From Tepidiforma thermophila (GTDB lineage: Bacteria > Chloroflexota > Dehalococcoidia > Tepidiformales > Tepidiformaceae), in contig NZ_PDJQ01000001.1 in NCBI RefSeq assembly GCF_002563855.1, forward strand, positions 930,001 to 994,000: DNA of 64,000 nucleotides, written 5' to 3'. The notes under the pieces were generated by a model, which saw only the letters and a list, made by a program, of their open reading frames with translations, did no database searches and was not told where the DNA came from. Numbering within the stretch: the first letter of the stretch is position 1; each line of letters begins with the position of its first letter. A program made the position numbers and the translations under genes. This document shows, piece by piece, positions 24,515-32,685 of this stretch.

Positions 24515-24910
24515 CTACTCGATTTCGACGACCGCGCCGGCTTCGGTCAGCTTCGCCTTGATCTGCTCCGCCTCCTCCTTGCCGACGCCTTCCTTCACCT
24601 TCGTCGGCGCCGCCTCCACGAGGTCCTTCGCCTCCTTCAGGCCGAGGCCGCTGATAACCTCGCGGATCGCCTTGATGACGTTGATCTTGTTGTCGCCGAA
24701 GCTCTTGAGGATGACGTTGAACTCCGTCTTCTCCTCATCGGCCGCAGCCGCCGGGGCCGCGCCCGCCGCCGGCGCCGCACCCGCTGCGACCACCATCGGC
24801 GCCGCCGCGGTGATGCCGAACTCCTCCTCGATCGCCTTGTTCAGGTCGCGCAGCTCGAGGATCGTCATCCCCTTGATGATTTCCAGCACTTCTTCGACTT
24901 TCGAAGCCAT
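24515..24910 (-). CDS. rplL: 50S ribosomal protein L7/L12
   Basis: 131 residues. N-terminal dimerisation helices ([27 protein letters not shown]), the flexible Ala/Pro hinge, and the conserved C-terminal domain ([46 protein letters not shown]). Forms the stalk that recruits translational GTPases. It lies 42 nt after rplJ in the normal order. Confidence 0.98.
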   Translation of the reverse strand: MASKVEEVLEIIKGMTILELRDLNKAIEEEFGITAAAPMVVAAGAAPAAGAAPAAAADEEKTEFNVILKSFGDNKINVIKAIREVISGLGLKEAKDLVEAAPTKVKEGVGKEEAEQIKAKLTEAGAVVEIE

Positions 24911-24952
24911 CTGTTTCTCCTTTGGTATCCGTGTACAGGGTCGCTGGCGGCC

Positions 24953-25477
24953 CTAGGCCGATTCCAGCTGCTTGGCCCGGGCATCGATCAGCCCGGCAAA
25001 GTTCCGAATCGTCGACTGCAGCAGCCCCGAGAACTGGTACAGCGGCGATTGCAGCTTGCTCACCACATCCGCAATCAGCTGCTCCTTCGGCGGCATCGTC
25101 GCGAGGCTTTCAACCTCGGCCCGGCTCAGCACCCGGCCTTCCAGCCAGCCGCCGTGCACCTCGATGTTCAGGCGCTTGCTGCGCAGGTGCTCCGTGAACG
25201 CCTTAACCGGCCCGATCGGGTCGTCGAAGCCGAAGACCATCGCCGTCGGCCCCTTCACGATCTCCGCCATCTCGGCCCGGCCAGCTTCCTTCGCCGCCAT
25301 CGCCGCAAGCGTGTTCTTCACGACCTTCACTTCTGCGCCCGTCGGCCGGAGCGCCCGGCGCAGCTCCGTGATCTGCGCGACCGTCAGCCCACGATAGTCG
25401 GCGCTCACCGCTACCGAGGCCCGCGCTATGCGGTCCTTCACCTCGGCGAGCATCGCGACCTTCCGTGGAGTCGGCAT
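24953..25477 (-). CDS. rplJ: 50S ribosomal protein L10
   Basis: 174 residues; holds L7/L12 dimers on the ribosome. Motifs: SADYRGLTVAQITELRRALR, EVKVVKNTLA, KGPTAMVFGFDD. The C-terminal helix that binds L12 is present (LQSTIRNFAGLIDARAKQLE). AGGAGG is a few bases before ATG 25477. The long leader carries features of L10 autoregulation. Confidence 0.97.
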   Translation of the reverse strand: MPTPRKVAMLAEVKDRIARASVAVSADYRGLTVAQITELRRALRPTGAEVKVVKNTLAAMAAKEAGRAEMAEIVKGPTAMVFGFDDPIGPVKAFTEHLRSKRLNIEVHGGWLEGRVLSRAEVESLATMPPKEQLIADVVSKLQSPLYQFSGLLQSTIRNFAGLIDARAKQLESA

Positions 25478-25710
25478 ACCGACCTCCTTCCTCTCTGGTG
25501 GCGGGGTCTCCCCCGCACAGGGCTGCACCCGAACCCGCAGAAACGAAAAATCCCTGCCGCCGCGGCAGGGACACCCCTTGCAAACGCCAGCGCCCTCGCG
25601 CCGGCATGCGCATCGCATCTCCGCCTCGGCAGGCGCCTTTCGGCATTCTCCCCGCGCCCCGGCCGGGACGCGTCGCATTGGGACCTGCGGTCTCAGGCTC
25701 TTCGACTGTC
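25478..25710 (-). promoter_or_regulatory. L10 leader of rplJ-rplL
   Basis: About 230 nt between the promoter and rplJ. Read on the minus strand it contains the elements expected of the bacterial L10 leader (GAGACCGCAGG and CTGCCGAGGC pairing segments) followed by the terminator at 25546-25571. In Bacillus, L10 bound to this leader favours termination. Identification by motif and position. Confidence 0.6.
25546..25571 (-). terminator. intrinsic terminator/attenuator in the rplJ leader
   Basis: Minus strand TCCCTGCCGC-G-GCGGCAGGGA then TTTTTCGTTT: a 10-bp inverted repeat and a U-run, the clearest intrinsic terminator in the window. Its position about 70 nt before rplJ and 130 nt after the promoter marks an attenuator, not an operon end. 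Confidence 0.8.
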
Positions 25711-25716
25711 CTCCAT

Positions 25717-25745
25717 ACCCTATCCGCATCACCCCCAACGGACAA
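25717..25745 (-). promoter_or_regulatory. rplJ-rplL promoter TTGTCC-N17-TAGGGT
   Basis: Minus-strand -35 TTGTCC (25745-25740), 17-bp spacer, -10 TAGGGT (25722-25717). Confidence 0.55.
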
Positions 25746-25768
25746 GCACAGGCCCGCCCGCCGGCCTG

Positions 25769-25774
25769 TACACT
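25769..25774 (+). promoter_or_regulatory. -10 box (TACACT) for enoyl-CoA hydratase gene
   Basis: TACACT 32 nt before ATG 25806, with CGAGG 5 nt before the ATG. It is back to back with the rplJ promoter. Confidence 0.45.
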
Positions 25775-25805
25775 CCCTCCGCACACTCCCCCTCCCGAGG
25801 CGCCC

Positions 25806-26657
25806 ATGTTCCCCACCGGCTCCTTCCGTGGCTTCGATATCCGGCTCGAACCGCCCGGCATCGCCATCATCACCTTCAACCAGCCCGAACGCCTCAACGG
25901 CCTCGCCCAGCCCATCAAGCGCGACCTCATCGAAGCCATCACCCAGGCCCAGATGGACGACCACGTCCGCGTCCTCCTCTTCACCGGCAGCGGCCGCGCC
26001 TTCTGCGCCGGCGATGACATCACCGGCCGCCCCCTCCCCGAGGGCCCGGCCCTCGTCCCCGAGATCTTCCCCGGCCACCGCGAGGAGATCGGCACCTACA
26101 ACGGCCTCCGCGTCCTCTCCCAGTCGCTCAACACCGCCATCCGCAACCTCGATAAGCTCACCATTGCCGCAATCAACGGCGTCGCCATCCAGTCCGGCCT
26201 CTCCCTCGCCCTCGCCTGCGACTTCCGCATCGCCTCCACCGAAGCCCGCCTCGGCAGCGCCACCCTCCGCTTCGGCCTCCTCCCCGATGAAGGCGGCCAC
26301 GCCCTCCTCATCCAGCATCTCGGCATCGCCAGGGCCATGGACTTCCTCATGCGCAAGCGCATCGTCTCCGGCGCCGAAGCCCTCGAGCTGGGCCTCGTCC
26401 ACGAGCTCTGCGAGCCCGCCGAACTCATGGACCGCGCCATGGCACTCGCCCGCGAACTCGCCGAAGGCCCCCAGGTCGCCATGCGCCTCCTCAAACGCTC
26501 CCTCTACCTCGCCGCCGAGAGCACCTGGGCCCAGGCCCTCGAAGATATCGCCGCCCGGACCGCCATCAGCGACCACCACCCCGACGCCCGCGAGGGCGTC
26601 GCCGCCTTCCGCGAACGCCGCACGCCCCGCTTCAACGCCTGGCTCGAAGACCGCTGA
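25806..26657 (+). CDS. enoyl-CoA hydratase/isomerase family protein
   Basis: 283 residues, crotonase fold. Oxyanion-hole segments SGRAFCAGDDI and NGVAIQSGLSLALACDFRIA; the position of the second catalytic glutamate in classical hydratases lies in the stretch LPDEGGHALLIQHLG. Probable role in beta-oxidation or breakdown of an acyl-CoA; the family also covers isomerases and hydrolases. Three crotonase-fold proteins occur in this window. Confidence 0.85.
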   Translation: MFPTGSFRGFDIRLEPPGIAIITFNQPERLNGLAQPIKRDLIEAITQAQMDDHVRVLLFTGSGRAFCAGDDITGRPLPEGPALVPEIFPGHREEIGTYNGLRVLSQSLNTAIRNLDKLTIAAINGVAIQSGLSLALACDFRIASTEARLGSATLRFGLLPDEGGHALLIQHLGIARAMDFLMRKRIVSGAEALELGLVHELCEPAELMDRAMALARELAEGPQVAMRLLKRSLYLAAESTWAQALEDIAARTAISDHHPDAREGVAAFRERRTPRFNAWLEDR

Positions 26658-26798
26658 ATCCGCTCCGCCGGCAATCATTTCGAGCGAAACAATCTGCGCC
26701 CGGCCTGCCCCGGTGCCGAACCATCAGGTGAAAGGGTCGGTCGCTTCCCGTTGACAGCCGGGGTGGCCGGGTGCGGTCCGATGTGGCGTAATGTGACC

Positions 26799-27758
26799 AT
26801 GGGCGAAGCCCCGCAGCCCCAGCGGCGCCTCAACTGGCCATCGCTTCGCCCGGCCAGCGACGACGAGCAACCGGCCGCCGACCCCTCCGGCACCTGGCTG
26901 CCCTCCGCTGCGCCGCGCGCCGCCGACCCCGGCAGCCTGCCGCCTCCCGCCTTCGACTGGCTCTACCGCGACCCCCGCCGCTGGGCGCCCCAGCACGGCC
27001 CCAGCGGCCGCGACCCCTCCGCCCTTCCCGGCCCCTTCCTCCCTCCCGGCACAGCCGATGCCTCGCCCCGCGTTCCCGCATCTCCGGCCCCCCCACTCGA
27101 ACCCGCCCCCGTGGCCCCGCCCGCCGCTGCCGGCCGCAGCCGCGCGGTGCCGATCATCCGCGAAGTCGTCGAGACCCTCCTGCTGGCCGCCCTTGTCTTC
27201 CTCGCCGTCCGCGCCAGCGTCCAGCACTACCGCGTCGATGGCACCTCCATGTATCCCACCCTCGAAGACGGCGAGTTCCTCCTCGTCAACTCCCTCGTCT
27301 ATACCCGGGTCGACGTCGAGGCCCTCGCCCGCTACGTCCCCGGCTGGGACCCCGGCCCCCCCGCACGCCGCCACCTCTTCCATGCGCCGAAACGCGGCGA
27401 CATCGTCGTCTTCCACCACCCCTCGGGCGTCCACCGCGACCTCGTCAAGCGCGTCATCGGCCTCCCCGGCGAGACCGTGGAAATCCGCGGCGGCGTCGTC
27501 TACATCGATGGCCGCCGCCTGATCGAGCCATACCTCGCCGGTGGCGCCGTCCCCCTCGGCGACATGGCGCCCGTCGTCGTCCCGCCGGACAGCTACTTCG
27601 TCATGGGCGACAACCGCAACCACTCCCAGGACAGCCGCGTCTTTGGCCCCATCCCCGTCAACGACATCGTGGGAAAGGCGTTCCTCACCTGGTGGCCGCG
27701 CGAGAAATTCGGCCTCGCCCCGAACCAGGCGCCCCGCCTGGCCGGCGCCGAAGACTGA
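26799..27758 (+). CDS. lepB: signal peptidase I
   Basis: 319 residues. An N-terminal Pro/Ala-rich cytoplasmic stretch of about 120 residues, one membrane helix (VVETLLLAALVFLAVRAS), then the catalytic serine S150 (GTSMYPTLEDGE), lysine K217 (RDLVKRVIGLPGE) and the box GDNRNHSQDSR. Removes Sec and Tat signal peptides. The long proline-rich N-terminus is more than usual. ATG 26785 would add five residues; TAATGT ends 4 nt before ATG 26799, leaving the exact promoter uncertain. Confidence 0.92.
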   Translation: MGEAPQPQRRLNWPSLRPASDDEQPAADPSGTWLPSAAPRAADPGSLPPPAFDWLYRDPRRWAPQHGPSGRDPSALPGPFLPPGTADASPRVPASPAPPLEPAPVAPPAAAGRSRAVPIIREVVETLLLAALVFLAVRASVQHYRVDGTSMYPTLEDGEFLLVNSLVYTRVDVEALARYVPGWDPGPPARRHLFHAPKRGDIVVFHHPSGVHRDLVKRVIGLPGETVEIRGGVVYIDGRRLIEPYLAGGAVPLGDMAPVVVPPDSYFVMGDNRNHSQDSRVFGPIPVNDIVGKAFLTWWPREKFGLAPNQAPRLAGAED

Positions 27759-27769
27759 CGCCCCCGGCC

Positions 27770-28522
27770 TCAGATAGTCAGCAGCTCCCGCACCCGGTCG
27801 ATCGTCGCCTCGCTCACGCCCTGCTTCCGGAAGAACGCCTCCGCGCCGCCGTGCTCCCGGTGCAGCAGCTCGATGAACCCCGCCATCCGCTCCGGCGGCG
27901 TCGAAAGCCGCGCCCGGATCTCCTCCTCCGTCCCCTCCAGCTGCCGGCCGCTCGCCCGCAGGTACGCCAGCAGCCGGTCGATGCTCGCGTCGCTCAGCCC
28001 GTATTCGTGGGCGATGTCCGCCGGGTCCGCCCCAAGCACGTCCATAATCATCCCCACCAGCACCCCGGTCCGGTCCTTGCCCGCCGTGCAGTGCACCAGG
28101 AACGGGTAGCGCGGCTCCTCCGCGAACAGCTCGAATGCGCGCGCCAGCCGGTCCCCGCCGATCTCCAGGTAGTGCAGGTACCGCTGCGGCGATGGCCCCT
28201 GCCCGTACAGGCCGTTCAGCTCCGCAATCAGGTCCTCCTGCCGCCACTCCTCCCGGAAAATCGAAAGCCATACCACCCGGTCGCTCAGTGGGTGTGGCCC
28301 GTTCGCCATCGCCAGCTCGTCCGGGTGCCGCAGGTCGAGAATCGTCCGCACCCCGATCACCCGCTCCAGCACCTCCCGGTCGCGCGGCGTCATCGGCTCG
28401 AGCGCGCCCGAGCGGAACAGCCGCCCCGGCCGCATGGTCCGCCCGCCTGCCACGCGGTACGGCCCCACGGGCCGGAAATTGTGAACGCCTTCGAGGTCAC
28501 CGGGAATCGCCGTATCGTGCAT
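27770..28522 (-). CDS. tyrosine-protein phosphatase (MptpB/Tyr phosphatase 3 type)
   Basis: 250 residues. Active site HCTAGKDRTG with the nucleophile near C145; the Lys in the P-loop is typical of the lipid/tyrosine phosphatase group around MptpB. N-terminal NFRPVGPYRVAGGRTMRPGRLFRSGAL is the family entry motif. Removes phosphate from phosphotyrosine or phosphoinositide. ATG 28522 follows TAGATT by 6 nt. Confidence 0.88.
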   Translation of the reverse strand: MHDTAIPGDLEGVHNFRPVGPYRVAGGRTMRPGRLFRSGALEPMTPRDREVLERVIGVRTILDLRHPDELAMANGPHPLSDRVVWLSIFREEWRQEDLIAELNGLYGQGPSPQRYLHYLEIGGDRLARAFELFAEEPRYPFLVHCTAGKDRTGVLVGMIMDVLGADPADIAHEYGLSDASIDRLLAYLRASGRQLEGTEEEIRARLSTPPERMAGFIELLHREHGGAEAFFRKQGVSEATIDRVRELLTI

Positions 28523-28528
28523 ACCCAC

Positions 28529-28534
28529 AATCTA
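28529..28534 (-). promoter_or_regulatory. leaderless -10 box (TAGATT) for the tyrosine phosphatase
   Basis: Minus-strand TAGATT, 6 nt, ATG 28522. Confidence 0.55.
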
Positions 28535-28590
28535 CGGGATTCGAACCGCCCGCGTGTTCACAGGCCGTTCACATCCGGCCGCCGCGCCCG

Positions 28591-30105
28591 TCAGCCGCCG
28601 CAGGTTGCGTCCCCCACCGCCACGTTCACCACCGCTGTCCGCGTCACCCCGTCGGGGAATACCGCCTCCATCGTCACCGCGAAACACCCCTCCGAAGGGA
28701 ACGTGACCGTCACCCCATGCACATCCCGCACCGTCCCGGAGGGCGTCACCCACGTCACCCGCAGCGGCACCGGCCGCGAGGCATCGAAGTACGTCGCCGA
28801 TTCCCTTACACCGACCCGCAGCGGCCCCGCAATCGCCGCATAGGGGCCCGTCGGCGTGGCTGTTGCCGTCGGCGTCGCCGTCGGTGCCGGCGTCGGCGTC
28901 GCCGTAGCCGTGGCCGCGGGGGTCGCGGTTGGCGCCGGGGCCTGCCCGGCCGTCCGCGGTGTCGGGGTTGCCGTTGCGGTCGCAGGGGCGCCCGGGACCT
29001 CGGCGGTCCCCGCCGCCGTCGCTGCCGGCGTCGGTGTCGCGACCCCGCCCGCCGGCAGCGGAATCGCCGTCCGTGTCCCCGCCACCGCCGTCACCGGCGT
29101 GAATCCCGCCGTCGGCGTCGCTTCCGGCTCGGCCGCCACAAAAGTCCGTCCGCCGTCCTTCCCGACCTGCGCCACAATCAGCGCTGCCGCGATCATCCCC
29201 AGCCCCGCCGCCACCAGCAGCCCGCCCGCCACGCTCAGCGTGCTCGAACTCCACGCGCTCCGCGGCCCTGCGCTGTCCCCCGCCGGCAGGTACCCGATCT
29301 CCCGCGCAAACGCGACCACCGCCGCCTCGAACTCGCGCGGCTGCTCGAGGTTCGCCGCGTGCCCCGCCTCCGGCAGGTCCACTACCCGCGCGAGCCCGGG
29401 CGGCAGCTGCGCCAGGAATCCCGGCAGCACCTCCATGAAGTCGCGGTCCCGCTGCCCGGCCACCACCAGCACCGGCACCCGCAGCTCAGGCAGCCGCTCG
29501 AACGCGTTGACGAAGGGGATGAGGCCTTCCGCTGTCCCGGCCAGCCCCGCCGGCGTCAGCCGGTCGAAGTCCCGCGTCAGCAGCTCGCGCGACCGCTGGT
29601 CCAGCCGGCGGCCATGCGCCGGGTAGAGCCGCGTCCGTTTCAGGAACTCCGTGCCCTCGGCCCGGACCCGCGCCGCCAGCTCCGCCATCCCCGCCCGCGC
29701 CGCCTCCGCCCATGCCGGCGTCCCGGCCGCCGACGCCGAGTTGATGATTACGAGCCCCGCGAACCGCTCCGGCGCCGCCAGCGCGCACCGCACCGCCACC
29801 GCCCCGCCCAGCGAATGCCCGCAGAGCAGCACCCGCTCGTCGCCCAGCGCATCCATCAGCCCAAGGATTCGCTCCACCGCCGGGCCGGGCCCGTACAGCG
29901 CGGGGTCGTCCGGCGCATCCGAACCCCCGTGCCCCAGCAGCTCCACGGTCACGACCGTAAAGTGCTCCCGCAGCGCCGCAACATTTGCTGCGAACGACGC
30001 CGCGCTCGCCGTGAACCCGTGCAGGAGATAGATCGGCGGTCCATCCCCGGGGTGGGGATACCGCTCGTATGCAATGCGCTGCCCCGGCTCGCCGTAGAGC
30101 GGCAT
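28591..30105 (-). CDS. alpha/beta hydrolase fused to membrane anchor and extracellular Thr/Pro-rich plus PKD-like region
   Basis: 504 residues. Residues 1-275 are an alpha/beta hydrolase: oxyanion HGFTAS, nucleophile elbow GHSLGG (Ser near 96), acid in GQRDRDF and histidine in EAGHAANLE. No signal peptide. A membrane helix lies at about 285-312 (LSVAGGLLVAAGLGMIAAALIVA), then a Thr/Pro/Ala-rich stalk of some 90 residues with TATATPTP repeats, and a 90-residue beta domain resembling PKD folds (RVTWVTPSGTVRDVHGVTVTFPSEGCFAVTMEAVF). Topology predicts hydrolase inside, PKD-like domain outside. Substrate unknown. ATG is 6 nt after TAGAGT. Confidence 0.75.
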   Translation of the reverse strand: MPLYGEPGQRIAYERYPHPGDGPPIYLLHGFTASAASFAANVAALREHFTVVTVELLGHGGSDAPDDPALYGPGPAVERILGLMDALGDERVLLCGHSLGGAVAVRCALAAPERFAGLVIINSASAAGTPAWAEAARAGMAELAARVRAEGTEFLKRTRLYPAHGRRLDQRSRELLTRDFDRLTPAGLAGTAEGLIPFVNAFERLPELRVPVLVVAGQRDRDFMEVLPGFLAQLPPGLARVVDLPEAGHAANLEQPREFEAAVVAFAREIGYLPAGDSAGPRSAWSSSTLSVAGGLLVAAGLGMIAAALIVAQVGKDGGRTFVAAEPEATPTAGFTPVTAVAGTRTAIPLPAGGVATPTPAATAAGTAEVPGAPATATATPTPRTAGQAPAPTATPAATATATPTPAPTATPTATATPTGPYAAIAGPLRVGVRESATYFDASRPVPLRVTWVTPSGTVRDVHGVTVTFPSEGCFAVTMEAVFPDGVTRTAVVNVAVGDATCGG

Positions 30106-30111
30106 GGGCTG

Positions 30112-30117
30112 ACTCTA
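30112..30117 (-). promoter_or_regulatory. leaderless -10 box (TAGAGT) for the fused hydrolase
   Basis: Minus-strand TAGAGT, 6 nt, ATG 30105. Confidence 0.5.
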
Positions 30118-30151
30118 GGTGCTCCCGGCCGCCCGGGCAAGACATCGCCCC

Positions 30152-30613
30152 TTACCCGTCCTTCCGGTCGTACTCCGGCAAATACGGTTTCACATCGAGC
30201 ACCGGCGTCCCGTCGATCGCATCCAGCCCCCGCACCCGCAGCGCCAGCCCCTCCCGCCCGAGCAGCTCCACCACCGAAACCCCGAGGTGGTTCGGCCGCA
30301 GCTGGCTCCGCGTCGCGAAAATCCCCGCCATCCGGCCCCCGGCCAGCTCCAGCTGCTCCGGCTTCTCCGGCGCACCCTCCGCCACGTCGAGGTAGAACAC
30401 CACAATCACATGCCGGAACCGCTCGATCCCCTCCAGCCGCCGCGCGTGCTCCGGCTCGAACACGACCGTGCTCTCGACGTTCGCCCAGCCGTGCGGCCGC
30501 GGCTTCGCCACCGGACTCCGCACGAACGCGACCGCCCGCAGCGTCACCTCCCGCGGCGGCTCGGGCCGCACCCATGCCTCGCCGTCCCGTCGGAACAGCC
30601 GCCTCCAGTCCAT
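30152..30613 (-). CDS. trmO: TsaA-like tRNA t6A37 methyltransferase (TrmO family)
   Basis: 153 residues. The TsaA/YaeB-type barrel is seen in AVAFVRSPVAKP, STVVFEPEH..LEGIERFRHVIVVFYL, IFATRSQLRPNHLGVSVVELL and the closing LDAIDGTPVLDVKPYLPEYD. TrmO methylates t6A in some tRNAs using SAM; many bacterial homologues are only assigned by family. ATG 30613 lies 7 nt after GACACT. Confidence 0.8.
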   Translation of the reverse strand: MDWRRLFRRDGEAWVRPEPPREVTLRAVAFVRSPVAKPRPHGWANVESTVVFEPEHARRLEGIERFRHVIVVFYLDVAEGAPEKPEQLELAGGRMAGIFATRSQLRPNHLGVSVVELLGREGLALRVRGLDAIDGTPVLDVKPYLPEYDRKDG

Positions 30614-30620
30614 GACGGCC

Positions 30621-30626
30621 AGTGTC
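30621..30626 (-). promoter_or_regulatory. leaderless -10 box (GACACT) for trmO
   Basis: Minus-strand GACACT, 7 nt, ATG 30613; same hexamer as for rdgB. Confidence 0.4.
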
Positions 30627-30717
30627 GCGCCCGCAGACCCTGTCCGCCACCTGCCAGTCCCGGTTCCGCTCCGGTAAAGCGTCTGCACGCACCCCGGTCG
30701 CCCTTGCGTCCCTGATC

Positions 30718-30723
30718 TATACT
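30718..30723 (+). promoter_or_regulatory. -10 box (TATACT) for the aldehyde oxidoreductase
   Basis: Consensus-like TATACT 38 nt before ATG 30762; unlike the leaderless genes this one has a strong AGGAGG (30747-30752) 9 nt before the ATG. Confidence 0.55.
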
Positions 30724-30761
30724 TGCGCCGGCTCAATCGCAGCAATAGGAGGCATCAATCC

Positions 30762-32576
30762 ATGACACTCGGTGGCTATGCCGGCCGTGTCGGCACCGTC
30801 GACCTCACCAGCGGGACCGTCAGCTACGCCCCCATCCCCGAAGAGTGGGCCCGCAAGTACATCGGCGCCCGCGGCGTCGGCGTCCGCTACGTCTTCGAAG
30901 CAGGCCCCGGCGTCGACCCGCTCGGCCCCGACAACGTCCTCTGCTTCATGAACGGCCCGCTCACCGGCACCGAAGCCTCCATGAGCGGCCGCCTCGCCAT
31001 CGTCACCAAAAGCCCCCTGACCGGCACCGTCACCGATAGCCACCAGGGCGGCTGGAGCGCCGCCCGCCTCCGCTGGGCCGGCTTCGATGGCCTCGTCTTC
31101 AAAGGCATCTCCCCGAAGCCCGTCTACGCCTACGTCCACGACGGCATGGTCGAACTGAAGGATGCCTCCGACCTCTGGGGGAAGGGCGTCCACGAGACCA
31201 TCGATATCCTCAAGCAGCGCCACGGCGCCGATGACCTCAGCGTCATGGCCATCGGCCAGGCCGGCGAAAACACCGTCCGCTTCGCCAGCTGGATCAACGA
31301 GCACGACCGCGCCTCCGGCCGCGGCGGCACCGGCTGCGTCGGCGGCGCAAAGAAGCTCAAAGCCGTCGTCATCAAGGCCGCCCGCAACTACCCCCGCGCC
31401 GCCGACCGCGACGCCTGGCGCACCGCCCACAGCAACGCCCTCAAAAAGATCATGGACGAGGCCAACATCACCTCCCCGCGCAAGGGCGGCCTCTCTGTCT
31501 ACGGCACCAACGTCCTCATGAACGTCACCAACACCATCGGCGCCCTCGGCGCTCGCAACAGCCAGGAAACCCACTTCGACGGCGCCGAAAAGCTCTCCGG
31601 CGAGTACGTCAAAGAGCACTACCTCATCGACGACCCCACCTGCCACGCCTGCCCCGTCGCCTGCAAGAAAGAGGTCGAAATCAAAGAAGGCCCCTACAAG
31701 GTCAAGATGGAGTCCGTCGAGTACGAGCCCGCCTGGTCGCTCGGCGCCAACTGCGGCAACGACGATGTCGCCTCCGTCGCCTTCATGATCGACCGCGCCA
31801 ACGACTGGGGTTACGACGCCATCGAAATCGGCCAGGCCCTCTCCTGCCTCATGGAGGCCACCCAGCGCGAGTACATCCCCGCCAGCGAAGGCATCGCCTG
31901 GGGCGACCGCGACCGCATGATCGAGGTCATGCGCATGGTCGCCTTCCGCGAAGGCATCGGCAACCGCCTCGCCGACGGCATCGAACCCTTTGCCCGCTCC
32001 ATCGGCCACCCCGAACTCGCCATGACCGTCAAGGGCCAGGCCACCCCCGCCTACGACCCACGCGGCCTCAAGGGCATGGGCCTCGGCTACGCCACCTCCA
32101 ACCGCGGCGCCTGCCACCTCCGCGGCTACAGCCCCGCCTCCGAACTCGGCGTCATCGGCCTCAAAACCGACCCCCTCGCCTGGCAGGGCAAGGGCGAACT
32201 CCTCAAGCTCCTCCAGGACATCCACGCCTTCAGCGACTCGCTCGACCTCTGCAAGTTCTCCGCCTTCGCCGAAGGCCCCGAAGAGTACGCCGAGCAGTAC
32301 CGCGTCATGACCGGCATCGACAACTTCGGCCCCGATGACGTCATCAAGGCCGGCGAACGCATCTACAACCTCGAGCGCTACTACAACAACCTCGCCGGCT
32401 TCCGCGAAGGCTCCGATACCCTCCCGAAGCGCTTCCTCGAAGAGCCCTCCAACTCCAAAGGCTCCATGGGCCAGGTCTGCGAACTCGACCTCATGCTCGA
32501 GGAGTACTACCGCGTCCGCGGCTGGAAGAACGGCGTCGTCCCCGAGGACAAGCTCAAAGAGCTCGAGATCGTCTGA
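30762..32576 (+). CDS. tungsten-type aldehyde ferredoxin oxidoreductase
   Basis: 604 residues, normal for the AOR family. The [4Fe-4S] ligands are C294, C297, C301 (TCHACPVAC) and C497 (LDLCKFS), matching the spacing of the Pyrococcus enzyme (288, 291, 295, 494). Pterin-binding region MSGRLAIVTKSPLTG and RGLKGMGLGYATSNRG. Oxidises an aldehyde to acid, passing electrons to ferredoxin, with a tungsten- or molybdenum-bis-pterin. No small subunit or cofactor gene adjoins. Strong ribosome site and own terminator suggest a highly expressed single-gene unit. Confidence 0.92.
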   Translation: MTLGGYAGRVGTVDLTSGTVSYAPIPEEWARKYIGARGVGVRYVFEAGPGVDPLGPDNVLCFMNGPLTGTEASMSGRLAIVTKSPLTGTVTDSHQGGWSAARLRWAGFDGLVFKGISPKPVYAYVHDGMVELKDASDLWGKGVHETIDILKQRHGADDLSVMAIGQAGENTVRFASWINEHDRASGRGGTGCVGGAKKLKAVVIKAARNYPRAADRDAWRTAHSNALKKIMDEANITSPRKGGLSVYGTNVLMNVTNTIGALGARNSQETHFDGAEKLSGEYVKEHYLIDDPTCHACPVACKKEVEIKEGPYKVKMESVEYEPAWSLGANCGNDDVASVAFMIDRANDWGYDAIEIGQALSCLMEATQREYIPASEGIAWGDRDRMIEVMRMVAFREGIGNRLADGIEPFARSIGHPELAMTVKGQATPAYDPRGLKGMGLGYATSNRGACHLRGYSPASELGVIGLKTDPLAWQGKGELLKLLQDIHAFSDSLDLCKFSAFAEGPEEYAEQYRVMTGIDNFGPDDVIKAGERIYNLERYYNNLAGFREGSDTLPKRFLEEPSNSKGSMGQVCELDLMLEEYYRVRGWKNGVVPEDKLKELEIV

Positions 32577-32590
32577 CACCACGCCGCCGA

Positions 32591-32627
32591 CGGACCCGGG
32601 GGCCTGCTGAACAGGCCCCCGGGTCCG
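32591..32627 (+). terminator. terminator hairpin after the aldehyde oxidoreductase
   Basis: 16-bp perfect stem (CGGACCCGGGGGCCTG and its complement) with a 5-nt loop CTGAA, starting 15 bp after the stop. No T-run. Its strength suits insulation of a highly transcribed gene. Confidence 0.75.
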
Positions 32628-32673
32628 CCGGAAGCAGCTCCGGAGCGCAACTTGTGCCTTCCCGGGGCGGGCA

Positions 32674-32679
32674 TAGCAT
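32674..32679 (+). promoter_or_regulatory. leaderless -10 box (TAGCAT) for the CLC channel
   Basis: TAGCAT, 6 nt, ATG 32686. Confidence 0.55.
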
Positions 32680-32685
32680 ACCTCC

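Noticed and set aside
26678..26689. TTTCG-AG-CGAAA inverted repeat upstream of lepB
   Set aside because: Five-bp arms only, far from any promoter-like element, could be chance.
28535..28560. tRNA 3' end (GGTTCGAATCC on the minus strand)
   Set aside because: The flanking 5-nt segments do not pair as a T stem and no anticodon arm follows; the leaderless phosphatase promoter begins here.
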